Source: Colivivens sp963645405 (GTDB taxonomy: Bacteria > Bacteroidota > Bacteroidia > Bacteroidales > Bacteroidaceae). From it: a stretch of DNA of 35,702 nt. Position 1 is the stretch's first letter, and every line of letters starts with the position of its first letter. The position numbers and the translations under genes are program-made. The notes beneath the pieces were generated by a model. That model was not told where the DNA came from, searched no databases, and saw only the letters and a list, made by a program, of their open reading frames with translations. Positions 25,499 to 34,300 of the stretch are shown piece after piece. The DNA lies in contig CAVISR010000018.1 of assembly GCA_963645405.1 (NCBI GenBank), forward strand, positions 1-35,702, read 5' to 3'.

Positions 25499-26479
25499 AT
25501 GGGAAAACTCATACGATTCATAAAGAACTGGACATTGCCGATATCCATCGTCATGGGCGTAGTGCTCTACTTCGTCTACGTCAACATCCATGCGCTCGAC
25601 GGGACACACGAGTTCATGAACCACTTCATCAACTTTGCCCAGCCGCTGCTCATCTTCGTGATGCTCTTCCTCTCATTCTGCAAAGTCAACATGAGGGAAC
25701 TGCGTCCCCACCGGTGGCAACTGAAACTGTTGGCAATACAGGCATTCTCGTTCATCGGACTTGCCATTCCCATCATGATATTCCCGCAGATGCAAGGCAG
25801 AGTCATCATCGAGAGCGCAATGCTCTGCATGATTTGTCCCACAGCCACGGCAGCAGCGGTGGTGACCAACAAACTCCACGGAAACATGAACGCGGTCGTG
25901 AGCTACACCTGCATCGACAATCTCATGGCAGCGATACTTATCCCCGCAGTCGTGTCAGTGCTCCACAGCACGACAAACGACATAGGCTTGGTCACCTCGT
26001 TCACCATCATCATCGGCAAAGTGTTCCCGCTTCTCATCCTGCCACTGATGCTGGCATTCGCTGTGAAATATCTCGCACCGAAAGTCCATGCATTCATGGC
26101 ACGCATCAGCTACATATCGTTCTATCTGTGGGCAGTGGCACTGACCCTTGCCATCGGCATAACCACCAAAGCCATGGTACACAGCCACGAGACAACAGGC
26201 AACTACATTGGCATTGCCCTCGTCTCCATCGTCTGCTGCATCCTCCAGTTCGTTTGCGGACGAATCATCGGCCGCCACCATCGCGAGCCGGTAGCAGGAG
26301 CACAAAGCCTCGGACAGAAGAACACAGCATTCTGCATCTGGATAGGCTACACATTCATGAGCCCGGTGACTGCCCTTGCAGGCGGTTTCTATGCCGTGTG
26401 GCACAACCTCGTCAACACCTACCAGCTCTACGTGGAACGCAAGCGGAACGACACCACCAACATCAGTCAAAACAAATAA
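25499..26479 (+). CDS. Bile acid:sodium symporter (BASS) family transporter
   Basis: The 326-aa product is a polytopic inner-membrane protein with about nine to ten helices. The conserved core CPTATAAAVVTNKL near residues 117-130 and the length fit the BASS superfamily. Members move organic anions such as bile acids, pantoate or keto acids with Na+. The substrate here is unknown. The ATG abuts the uvrB stop codon (context AGATAAATGGG), implying translational coupling with uvrB. There is no obvious functional link to DNA repair. Confidence 0.82.
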   Translation: MGKLIRFIKNWTLPISIVMGVVLYFVYVNIHALDGTHEFMNHFINFAQPLLIFVMLFLSFCKVNMRELRPHRWQLKLLAIQAFSFIGLAIPIMIFPQMQGRVIIESAMLCMICPTATAAAVVTNKLHGNMNAVVSYTCIDNLMAAILIPAVVSVLHSTTNDIGLVTSFTIIIGKVFPLLILPLMLAFAVKYLAPKVHAFMARISYISFYLWAVALTLAIGITTKAMVHSHETTGNYIGIALVSIVCCILQFVCGRIIGRHHREPVAGAQSLGQKNTAFCIWIGYTFMSPVTALAGGFYAVWHNLVNTYQLYVERKRNDTTNISQNK

Positions 26480-26494
26480 AACCCCAACCGAACA

Positions 26495-27748
26495 ATGAAG
26501 AAGACCATATACTTGCTGACACTTTGGACACTGGCAATCACTGCCAATGCACAGACGCGCAACATCGTCCGTCGCTACGTCGACTCGCTGAAAGTGGCAG
26601 AAACGAAGTGCAAGGAAGTCGAGACTGCATCCGACGCCAATCCCTATTACTTCCAGATGTTCTTCCCCGGCACCTACTACTCCAATGTCACGAAGAACGT
26701 CCTCTCGCTCGACTCCATACCCTCGCAGCTGCCCATCGACATGCAGATACTGAAGCTGCAGACAAGCCAGCCTTCAGTAGCCACCCACTACGACAGCCAG
26801 TTCGGTGACGAGAAACTCATCGACACAAGCAAGAAAGACGTGAAACCGACTGACGACATAAAGAACGAGCTGAAGAACGTGGTTGTGACACCAATCAAAG
26901 AAGAGACAACCATGGAAGACATGGACATCGACCTGCAGATCCACCGCCCAAACTTCTGGACAACCAATGGGTCGGCAAAGCTGCAGTTCACCCAGAACTA
27001 CTTCAGCGAAAACTGGTACCGCGGAGGAAACAACAACGGGACACTGCTTGCCACACTCACGCTCAGGGCAAACTACAACGACACCAAAAGGCTGACATGG
27101 GAGAACACACTCGACATGAGGCTCGGGTTCATCACAACCACATCCGACACCTGCCACACGTTCCTCACCAACAACGACCGCATCCAGTTCAACAGCAAAC
27201 TGGGCTACAAGGCAGTGAAGTACTGGAGCTACACCATCTCTACCGAAGCAAAGACCCAGTTCCTGCCAGGCTACCGCAGCAACAACCGGTTGAAGTTCTC
27301 GCAGTTCATTGCCCCGCTCGATGTGGCAGTGTCAGTCGGTATGGACTTCAAGCCAAACATCAAGAACGGTTCATTGTCCGTTGCCCTGCTTCCGCTCTCA
27401 TACAAGTTGCGCTACATCGGCACCGACAACGAAAACATCCACAAGACCTACAACTTCGTGGGCAGAAGCACAAGCCAGGACTACGGTTCGCGAATCGAAG
27501 TGAACACCAACATCAAGCTCCACAAAAACATCACATGGAAATGCCGCAGCTATTGCTTCACCTCCTACGAATATGTGGAAGCAGAGCTGGAGAACACCTT
27601 GTCGTTCGCCTTCTCCAAGTACATCTCGTCAGAGTTCAACACACTGTGGCGCTTCGACGACAACCGAGGCAGACACTACTACGACGACAACCTTGGCTAT
27701 TTCCAGTTCAAGGAATACTTCACACTCGGTCTCTCCTACAATTTCTGA
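26495..27748 (+). CDS. DUF3078 domain-containing outer membrane protein
   Basis: The 417-aa product starts with a signal peptide (MKKTIYLLTLWTLAITANAQ). It resembles the Bacteroidetes DUF3078 family. The C-terminal two thirds is rich in alternating beta strands with aromatic ends and finishes in Phe (LGLSYNF), as in outer-membrane beta barrels. The signature region is NFWTTNGSAKLQFTQNYFSE with WYRGGNN. The N-terminal third looks polar and less conserved. It lies 15 bp after the BASS gene, so it probably shares a transcript with it. The molecular role is unknown. Confidence 0.85.
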   Translation: MKKTIYLLTLWTLAITANAQTRNIVRRYVDSLKVAETKCKEVETASDANPYYFQMFFPGTYYSNVTKNVLSLDSIPSQLPIDMQILKLQTSQPSVATHYDSQFGDEKLIDTSKKDVKPTDDIKNELKNVVVTPIKEETTMEDMDIDLQIHRPNFWTTNGSAKLQFTQNYFSENWYRGGNNNGTLLATLTLRANYNDTKRLTWENTLDMRLGFITTTSDTCHTFLTNNDRIQFNSKLGYKAVKYWSYTISTEAKTQFLPGYRSNNRLKFSQFIAPLDVAVSVGMDFKPNIKNGSLSVALLPLSYKLRYIGTDNENIHKTYNFVGRSTSQDYGSRIEVNTNIKLHKNITWKCRSYCFTSYEYVEAELENTLSFAFSKYISSEFNTLWRFDDNRGRHYYDDNLGYFQFKEYFTLGLSYNF

Positions 27749-27784
27749 TGCAGAGGAAAAGCATAAACCCGTCAATCGTCGAGC

Positions 27785-27828
27785 TTGAAACGGACAGACA
27801 TATAATTTGAAACGGACAATAAGAGAAA
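27785..27828 (+). repeat. 22-bp repeat (TTGAAACGGACA), two copies
   Basis: TTGAAACGGACA occurs at 27785 and again at 27807, exactly 22 bp apart. The array ends 7 bp before the start codon of the TRIC-type gene, so it lies in that gene's leader or translation-initiation region. Confidence 0.75.
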
Positions 27829-27835
27829 GAAAGTC

Positions 27836-28495
27836 ATGGAAGCAAACCAGCCAGAGTTAGTCAACCAACTGATGTTCATCACCGAACTGCTTGCCACCTT
27901 TGCCTATGCCATCTCAGGCATCCGCCATGCATCGGCAAAGCACTGCGACTGGTTCGGAGGGTTCACCGTAGGCTTCGTTGTGGCAATAGGCGGCGGAACC
28001 GTACGCGACCTGCTGCTGGGAGTCACCCCATTCTGGATGACCAATCCGCTCTACATCATCTGTACGGTCATGGCACAGATGTGCGTACTCCTGTTCGGCA
28101 AGCTCATCCGAAAGCTCAACAATGCATGGCTCGTGTTCGACACACTTGGACTTGCCCTCTACACGATAGTCGGTATGCAGAAGACCCTCGACCTCAGCTA
28201 TCCCTTCTGGGTGGCAATCACCATGGGAACCATCACCGGATGTGCAGGCGGCATCATACGCGACGTGTTGCTCAACAACACCCCAGTCATCTTCCACCGC
28301 GAGATTTATGCCATGGCAAGTGTAGTGGGCGGAGCCATCTACTGCACCATGTTCTATCTCGGGACCGACATCACAGTGTGTGCCACAGCCACCTTCATCA
28401 TCATCCTGCTCATCCGTTTCCTTTCGATACGCTACCACCTCTCACTGCCCCACCTCCATTCAGTGGATGGCGATGCAAGCGAAGACGAGGAATGA
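27836..28495 (+). CDS. TRIC cation channel family protein (YicG/UPF0126 type)
   Basis: The 219-aa membrane protein has about seven helices arranged as two homologous triplets. Each carries a glycine-rich turn followed by RD: GGGTVRDLLLG (about residues 52-62) and AGGIIRDVLL (about 140-149). This internal duplication is the hallmark of the TRIC/UPF0126 family. Prokaryotic members form trimeric monovalent-cation channels. It lies 87 bp after the DUF3078 gene, same strand. The C-terminus is acidic. Confidence 0.9.
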   Translation: MEANQPELVNQLMFITELLATFAYAISGIRHASAKHCDWFGGFTVGFVVAIGGGTVRDLLLGVTPFWMTNPLYIICTVMAQMCVLLFGKLIRKLNNAWLVFDTLGLALYTIVGMQKTLDLSYPFWVAITMGTITGCAGGIIRDVLLNNTPVIFHREIYAMASVVGGAIYCTMFYLGTDITVCATATFIIILLIRFLSIRYHLSLPHLHSVDGDASEDEE

Positions 28496-28517
28496 CGGGA
28501 GCGATGGCAGAGAAAGG

Positions 28518-28561
28518 CTGCAATAAAAGCAAAGCACGTCTGCAGCAAAAACAAGAAACGA
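28518..28561 (+). repeat. Weak 22-bp repeat in the DUF4251 gene leader
   Basis: CTGCAATAAAAGCAAAGCAC (28518) and CTGCAGCAAAAACAAGAAAC (28540) start 22 bp apart and agree at about 15 of 22 positions. With only two copies in A-rich sequence, this may be chance. Confidence 0.4.
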
Positions 28562-28596
28562 CGGAACACATGCAAACTTCTAAAAGACTGAATAAC

Positions 28597-29034
28597 ATGA
28601 GACATTTCATTTCAATCATCACAGCACTCCTTGTGTCACTCACACTGCAAGCCCAGACAAGCCAGAAGTCTCCACATTTCAAGGTCGACATCACCGACAT
28701 GAATCCACTCCGCTTCCAGTCGAAGAACTTGTCGCCAGGCTTTACGATGGAACTGCGCAACGACTCCGCAATCGTCTACCTTCCCTACATGGGCGAAGTG
28801 TTCACACCATCGATGAACCCCGACGAGCGACTCGACTATGCACAGCCCTACACCGACTTCAAGTCGTTCCGCAACAAGAAAGACACAGCCGACTGCTACC
28901 GCTTCAAGGTGAAGCGCGGAACCATCGTCTACAATTTCCTCGTGACCAAATACGACGAAGGCAAAATCTACATCGACCTCATCCCGAGCAATGCCACCGC
29001 CTGCAGCTACACAGGCAATCTGCACGAGGAATAA
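28597..29034 (+). CDS. DUF4251 domain-containing exported protein
   Basis: The 145-aa product has a signal peptide (MRHFISIITALLVSLTLQAQ). The rest matches the Bacteroidetes DUF4251 pattern: beta strands around NDSAIVYLPYMGEVFTPSM, LDYAQPYTDFKS and IYIDLIPSNA. The frame is open far upstream because it overlaps the TRIC gene in another frame. I chose the ATG that gives the signal peptide at its very start; ATG 28570 would add nine residues. Function is unknown; the location is presumably periplasm or outer envelope. Confidence 0.85.
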   Translation: MRHFISIITALLVSLTLQAQTSQKSPHFKVDITDMNPLRFQSKNLSPGFTMELRNDSAIVYLPYMGEVFTPSMNPDERLDYAQPYTDFKSFRNKKDTADCYRFKVKRGTIVYNFLVTKYDEGKIYIDLIPSNATACSYTGNLHEE

Positions 29035-29113
29035 CCCGTCCGGCAAACCGCTAACAATGCGGATGGCAGACACGACAATTGGCTTCCAATCACACAATGC
29101 TTTGTATTGGACC

Positions 29114-29179
29114 ATACAACCAGTTGTCTGAGGCAATACGACCGGTTGTCCTGCCCGATACGTCCGGTTGTCCGAGACG
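29114..29179 (+). repeat. 22-bp tandem repeat (ATACGACCGGTTGTC) with dyad symmetry
   Basis: ATACAACCAGTTGTC, ATACGACCGGTTGTC and ATACGTCCGGTTGTC begin at 29114, 29136 and 29158, exactly 22 bp apart. Each unit has an inverted repeat around its centre (ACAAC-CA-GTTGT in the first). They lie in the 417-bp gene-free region 29035-29451. The rest of that region holds a promoter near 29354-29384 and a duplicated GATGCCAG near 29270, and I see no gene. Confidence 0.88.
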
Positions 29180-29353
29180 AAATCTCCCGTTCTTTTTCCG
29201 CCAGCTTGCCCTAGAGAAAGAATCCTCTGACATACAACCATATATCCTCCTTCCGCTCCAACCGCCCGATGCCAGCAGATGCCAGTGCAGACTGCAAACA
29301 TCGCCGTAATACCCATCAATCAGTTGAACCTTGCATTTTTTTTGATAATATTG

Positions 29354-29384
29354 TTGGTCGTATCAAAACAATTGCTTATATTTG
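29354..29384 (+). promoter_or_regulatory. Promoter of the small secreted protein gene
   Basis: TATATTTG (29377-29384) is a perfect -7 box, and TTGG at 29354-29357 lies 19 bp upstream as -33 element. The start codon is about 68 bp downstream. Confidence 0.65.
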
Positions 29385-29451
29385 CAGCCAAGAGAACGAA
29401 ACAATCAAACTAATAACGAACTGAACATTATTCACACTAAACGACCGAGCT

Positions 29452-29970
29452 ATGAGAAAGGTATTATTTTTGATGATAGCGTTGCTAAGCACCACTATTG
29501 CATCAGCACAGATCTACCATTCATTGTATGGAGTGCCACTGGGCAGCAAAGACACGAAGGCATTCGCCGAATGGAACGCAAGAGAAGTGGCATACGAGCA
29601 GTCACAGTCGCACAAAGACTCTTACATCATCAAGACAAAGCCGGACGAGGAAGCAAGGACCAACCCTACGACAATCGAAGTGATGTTCATCAACCACCGT
29701 CTCTTCAGCGTGAGGTACACCTATCCGCGCGACCACTACTCCACCATCTGCGACCTCATCAAGTTCACCTACGGACCCTACCTCCGTACCGAAGACCAGG
29801 GATTCCGCATGTACTACGACGAGACGAGCGAACACTTCATCACCCTCGGGCACGACGACGACAACACTTACCTGTCGTACGGAATGAATTTCTACAATGC
29901 GAAGCACAGCAAGAACCGTCCGAAATTCAAGCACAAGTTTGAGAAACAATACGAGGCAGACGAGAAGTAA
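29452..29970 (+). CDS. Small exported protein of unknown function
   Basis: The 172-aa product has a signal peptide (MRKVLFLMIALLSTTIASAQ). I do not recognise the mature part. It is polar, with many Tyr, Asp and His residues (YYDETSEHF, GHDDDNTYLSYGMNF) and a basic tail (KNRPKFKHKFEKQYE). No catalytic motif, membrane segment or cysteine-rich pattern stands out beyond the signal peptide. Its own promoter and the inverted repeat after it suggest a separate transcription unit. Codon use resembles the neighbours, giving no sign of recent transfer. Confidence 0.8.
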   Translation: MRKVLFLMIALLSTTIASAQIYHSLYGVPLGSKDTKAFAEWNAREVAYEQSQSHKDSYIIKTKPDEEARTNPTTIEVMFINHRLFSVRYTYPRDHYSTICDLIKFTYGPYLRTEDQGFRMYYDETSEHFITLGHDDDNTYLSYGMNFYNAKHSKNRPKFKHKFEKQYEADEK

Positions 29971-29987
29971 AACCGCCTTAGCGCAAT

Positions 29988-30059
29988 GTCTGCAATCGGA
30001 TTCCGCTGTTTTACCATGTTTTTTGCAGTGGCAACAGCCTATTTTATCCGATTGCAGAC
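29988..30059. other. Perfect 14-bp inverted repeat upstream of the DUF4105 gene
   Basis: GTCTGCAATCGGAT (29988-30001) and ATCCGATTGCAGAC (30046-30059) are perfect inverse copies separated by 44 bp. Inside, GCTGTT (30005-30010) pairs with AACAGC (30033-30038). No T-run follows. The right arm ends 21 bp before the -7 box at 30081, overlapping the -33 region of the next promoter. It could be a transcript-end structure or an operator. Confidence 0.7.
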
Positions 30060-30080
30060 CTTGCGAATCATTATTTATCG

Positions 30081-30088
30081 TATCTTTG
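30081..30088 (+). promoter_or_regulatory. -7 promoter element of the DUF4105 gene
   Basis: TATCTTTG matches the TAnnTTTG consensus, 28 bp before the GTG start codon. A convincing -33 box is missing; TTGC at 30061 is only 16 bp away. Confidence 0.5.
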
Positions 30089-30116
30089 TACCTTATATAA
30101 TACACATTATAATAAG

Positions 30117-31391
30117 GTGAAGCGATTTATTGCCGTCATATTGACTTTATTGAGCATCCAGTTGCTGGCAGCACAGCCGGCAGAAGCAGATGCCGATGCC
30201 CGCGAAGAGACAGACTCTCTCCGCGTGTCGCTGCTCACGTGCTCACCCGGCAACCAGGCCTACACCATGTACGGACACACAGCCATCCGTGTGCACAACA
30301 TCACCTCAGGCACCGACATCGTCTTCAACTACGGCATGTTCAACTACAGCTCCGACAACTTCCTCTACAAGTTCGTCAAGGGCGAGACCGACTACGTGCT
30401 CGGTGCAGAACCCCTCCCCTACTTCGTACAGCGCTACCAGACACAGGGACACAGCATCGAGGAACAAGTGCTCAACCTCAGCCAAGCCGAATGTCAGAAG
30501 ACCTACGCCTCACTGATGGAAAACCTCCAGCCACAGAACCGCACCTACAGATACAGCTGGCTCTACGACAACTGCACCACCCGTGCACGCGACATGATAG
30601 AGCGGTGCGTAGACGGACACATCGAGTACAACATCCACAATCCACGGCTCACAGCACGACAGATACTCCACGGATTCTCCAAAGCAGACCGCTGGATTGA
30701 ATTCGGAGAAAACCTCATACTAGGCTACGAACTCGACACCGCACTCACCCTGCGCCAGCAGATGTTCATCCCGTCAAGATACGCAGCCGATGCCGACAGC
30801 GCAACCATCGTGAGAGCCGACGCATCCGTGCAGCCACTGGTGAGAGAAAAAACAATGCTGCTCACAGTCATCCCAACCACTGCGGCCGGGACACCCGACA
30901 GCCCGCTGCTGACACTCTCAGCCATAGCCATGCTCACCCTCGCAGTCACCATCGTGGAACTCCGGCGGAGGAAGACATACAAATGGATTGACACAACATT
31001 CCAGCTGGCAGAAGGACTGGCAGGCACACTCATCGCCTTCCTCTTCTTCTTCTCCCAACATCCCGGCACAGGGTCCAACATGATGATACTGCTGCTCAAC
31101 CCCCTGTCACTCCTATGGGCACCACTCTTTGCCATGCGCAAGAGGGAGATAGCCACACTTGTCATTTTGGCAGAGCTCATGGCATTCGCAGCCACAATTC
31201 TCTTCACGCCACAGACCTACGACATCGCCGTAGTGCCATTGGTACTTATTTTGCTGTTTAGAGAAACAGTCAATCTTGTTCTACAGTCAGAGAAAACAAT
31301 TTCTCCAGTCAGGAAAATAAATTTTCCCAGTCAGAGAACAAAACAAACCCTTTGCGGAACCAAAACAGAAACGAATAAAAAAGAAAGATAA
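30117..31391 (+). CDS. DUF4105 domain-containing (Lnb N-terminal-like) membrane protein
   Basis: The 424-aa product has a signal peptide after a GTG start (the first residues read KRFIAVILTLLSIQLLAAQ). The N-terminal domain resembles DUF4105, with LLTCSPGNQAYTMYGHTAIRV, FNYGMFNY and the conserved WLYDNCTTRARDMI, whose Cys could be catalytic. Three to four C-terminal membrane helices follow (about 260-385). The last 45 residues or so are basic and come from the family 1 repeat. The normal end of the protein is probably near the last helix. secA starts right after the stop codon (AGATAAATGGG), so the two genes are probably coupled. The function is not known. Confidence 0.85.
   Translation: MKRFIAVILTLLSIQLLAAQPAEADADAREETDSLRVSLLTCSPGNQAYTMYGHTAIRVHNITSGTDIVFNYGMFNYSSDNFLYKFVKGETDYVLGAEPLPYFVQRYQTQGHSIEEQVLNLSQAECQKTYASLMENLQPQNRTYRYSWLYDNCTTRARDMIERCVDGHIEYNIHNPRLTARQILHGFSKADRWIEFGENLILGYELDTALTLRQQMFIPSRYAADADSATIVRADASVQPLVREKTMLLTVIPTTAAGTPDSPLLTLSAIAMLTLAVTIVELRRRKTYKWIDTTFQLAEGLAGTLIAFLFFFSQHPGTGSNMMILLLNPLSLLWAPLFAMRKREIATLVILAELMAFAATILFTPQTYDIAVVPLVLILLFRETVNLVLQSEKTISPVRKINFPSQRTKQTLCGTKTETNKKER
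31283..31340 (+). repeat. 22-bp periodic repeat, family 1, locus 3 (inside the DUF4105 gene)
   Basis: Copies of ACAGTCAGAG, CCAGTCAGGA and CCAGTCAGAG begin at 31283, 31305 and 31327, exactly 22 bp apart. A-rich GAAAA stretches lie between them. The array is inside the 3' end of the DUF4105 frame and ends about 50 bp before the secA start codon. Confidence 0.88.
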
Positions 31392-34300
31392 ATGGGATTC
31401 AATGACATCATGACCAAGCTCTTTGGCAACAAAGCACAGAGAGACATCAAGGCAATAAAGCCATTCGTGGAGGAAATCAACAAGATCTACCCCTCGATGG
31501 CAGCATTGTCAAACGACGAGCTCCGTGCAAAGACACAGGAGCTGAAGAAAGAAATTCAGGACACAGCCACCGACCTGAGAAAGCAAATCGACGAAGTCAA
31601 GGCACAAATCGAAAAGACGGAAATCCAGGACAGAGCGCCACTCTTCGACAAAGTCGACAAACTCGAGGCAGAAATCCTTGAAGTGTTCGACCACAAACTC
31701 GACGAGATAATGCCAACAGTCTATGCCATCGTAAAAGACACCTGCCGCCGTTTCCGCGAAGCAAAGACCATCGAAGACCTTGCCCTCACCCCTACCGACT
31801 TCGACCGCGAAGCAGTGAGCCGCTATCCGGGAGTAGTCGAAATCGTAGACGACAAAGTACTCATCCACGAAGTCCACGACGGAGCCCCCAACATCTGGGT
31901 GCCCTACGACTGCCAGCTCTTCGGAGGCGTAGTGCTCCACCAAGGCAAGATAGCCGAAATGGCAACAGGAGAAGGAAAGACCCTGACCTCAATCCTGCCA
32001 GTATTCCTCAATGCACTCACAGGCAACGGAGTACACGTAGTCACCGTCAACGACTACCTCGCAAAGCGCGACTCAGCATGGAACTCGCCAATCTTCCTCT
32101 TCCACCAGATGAACGTCGACTGCATCGACAAGCACCAGCCCAACTCACCAGAGCGCCGCAGAGCCTATCAGGCAGACGTCACCTACGGAACCAACAACGA
32201 ATTCGGATTCGACTACCTGCGCGACAACATGGCAATGCGTCCAAAAGACCTCGTGCAGCGCATGCACAACTATGCCATAGTCGATGAGGTCGACTCCGTG
32301 CTCATCGACGATGCCCGCACCCCGCTCATCATCTCCGGACCGATACCCAAAGGCGACGACCAGATGTTCAACGACTTCTGCCCCTACATCGAGAAACTCG
32401 TCGAAGTGCAGCGCAAGCAAGCCACACAATACCTTGCCGAAGCCAAGAAACTCATCGACAGCGACGACCAGAAAGACATCGAGGCAGGCTTCCTCTCACT
32501 CTTCCGCGCCTACAAGGCACTGCCAAAGAACAAGGCACTCATCAAATACCTCTCCGAGCCAGGCATCAAGACAGGACTCCTCAAGACAGAAGAAATCTAC
32601 ATGGAGAACAACAACCGCCGCATGCCCGAAGCCGTAGAGCCACTCTTCTTCGTGTGCGACGAAAAACAGAAGTCAGTCGAAATGACCGACAAAGGCAACC
32701 AACTCATTGCCGACATCGTGAAAGACGACCAGTTCTTCGTCCTCCCCGACATCACCACACAGCTGTCCGACCTCGAAGGCCAGCACCTGCCCGAAGAAGA
32801 ATACCTCACCAAGAAAGACGAACTCATGCAGAACTATGCCATCAAGAGCGAACGCGTGCACACCATGCAACAGCTCCTCAAGGCATACACCATGTTTGAA
32901 ATCGACGACGACTACGTGGTAATCGACGGCGAAGTCAAGATAGTCGACGAACAGACCGGACGTATCATGGAAGGACGCCGCTGGTCCGACGGACTCCACC
33001 AGGCAGTGGAAGCCAAGGAACACGTGAAAGTGGAAGCAGCCACACAGACCTACGCCACCATCACCCTCCAGAACTACTTCCGCATGTACCACAAGCTCGC
33101 AGGCATGACCGGAACAGCCATCACCGAAGCAGGCGAATTCTGGGACATCTACAAACTCGATGTCGTCGAAATCCCGACCAACGTGCCAGTCATACGCGAC
33201 GACCAGAACGACCGCGTCTACAAGACCAACCGCGAGAAATACAAAGCCGTCATCGAAGAAATCGAGAAACTCGTGCAGCAAGGCCGTCCAGTGCTCGTCG
33301 GCACCACATCAGTCGAAATCTCCGAGATGCTCAGCAAGATGCTCAGCATGCGCAAGATACCCCACAGCGTGCTCAACGCCAAGCTCCATGCCAAAGAGGC
33401 AGAAATCGTGAAAGAAGCCGGACAGACCGGACGCGTCACCATCGCCACCAACATGGCAGGACGTGGAACCGACATCAAGCTCTCACCCGAAGTCAAGGCA
33501 GCAGGCGGACTCGCCATCATCGGAACCGAACGCCACGAGAGCCGACGAGTAGACCGCCAGCTCCGCGGACGTGCCGGACGTCAGGGCGACCCAGGCTCAT
33601 CCGTATTCTTCGTCAGCCTCGAAGACAAACTCATGCGACTCTTCGCATCCGACCGCATCTCCAAAATCATGGACCGCATGGGATTCGAAGAAGGCGAAGT
33701 GATTGAACACCCGATGATCAACAAGTCCATCGAGCGAGCACAGAAGAAAGTCGAAGAAAACAATTTCGGCATCCGCAAGCGCCTACTCGAATACGACGAC
33801 GTCATGAACAAACAGCGCAAAGTCATCTACGAGCGCCGACGCCACGCTCTCATGGGAGAACGCATCGGAATGGACATCTCCAACATCATCTGGGACCGCG
33901 TCTACAAAGCCGTCATGGACAACGACTTCGACGGATGCAAGGAAACCTTCTTCCGCCTCTTCTCGATGGAGACACCCTTCACCGAGAAAGAATTCGACGA
34001 CAGCCGCGAGAAACTCCTCGACAAGACCTACGACACCGTACTCGCCAACTTCAAGTCACGCAGCGAGCGCATAGCCGCCGCAGCATGGCCAGTCATCAAA
34101 GACGTCTACGAAACCAAAGGCAACATGTACGAAAACATCCTCATACCGCTCACCGACGGACGCCGCGTCTATCAGATATCACTTCCCCTCAAGGAAACCT
34201 ACGAGAAAGAAGCCAAGAACATCTTCATCTACTTCGAGAAACTCATCCTTCTCCACACCATCGATGAAGCATGGCAGGAAAACCTCCGACAGCTCGACGA

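Noticed and set aside
25714..26808. 364-codon plus-strand frame overlapping the BASS and DUF3078 genes
   Set aside because: It overlaps two well-supported genes in a different frame, is extremely His/Arg-rich and lacks a signal or domain.
10827..31340. 22-bp arrays as CRISPR loci
   Set aside because: A CRISPR array needs identical repeats separated by unique spacers of similar length, plus cas genes. These units are short, contiguous, diverge by locus and have no cas genes nearby.
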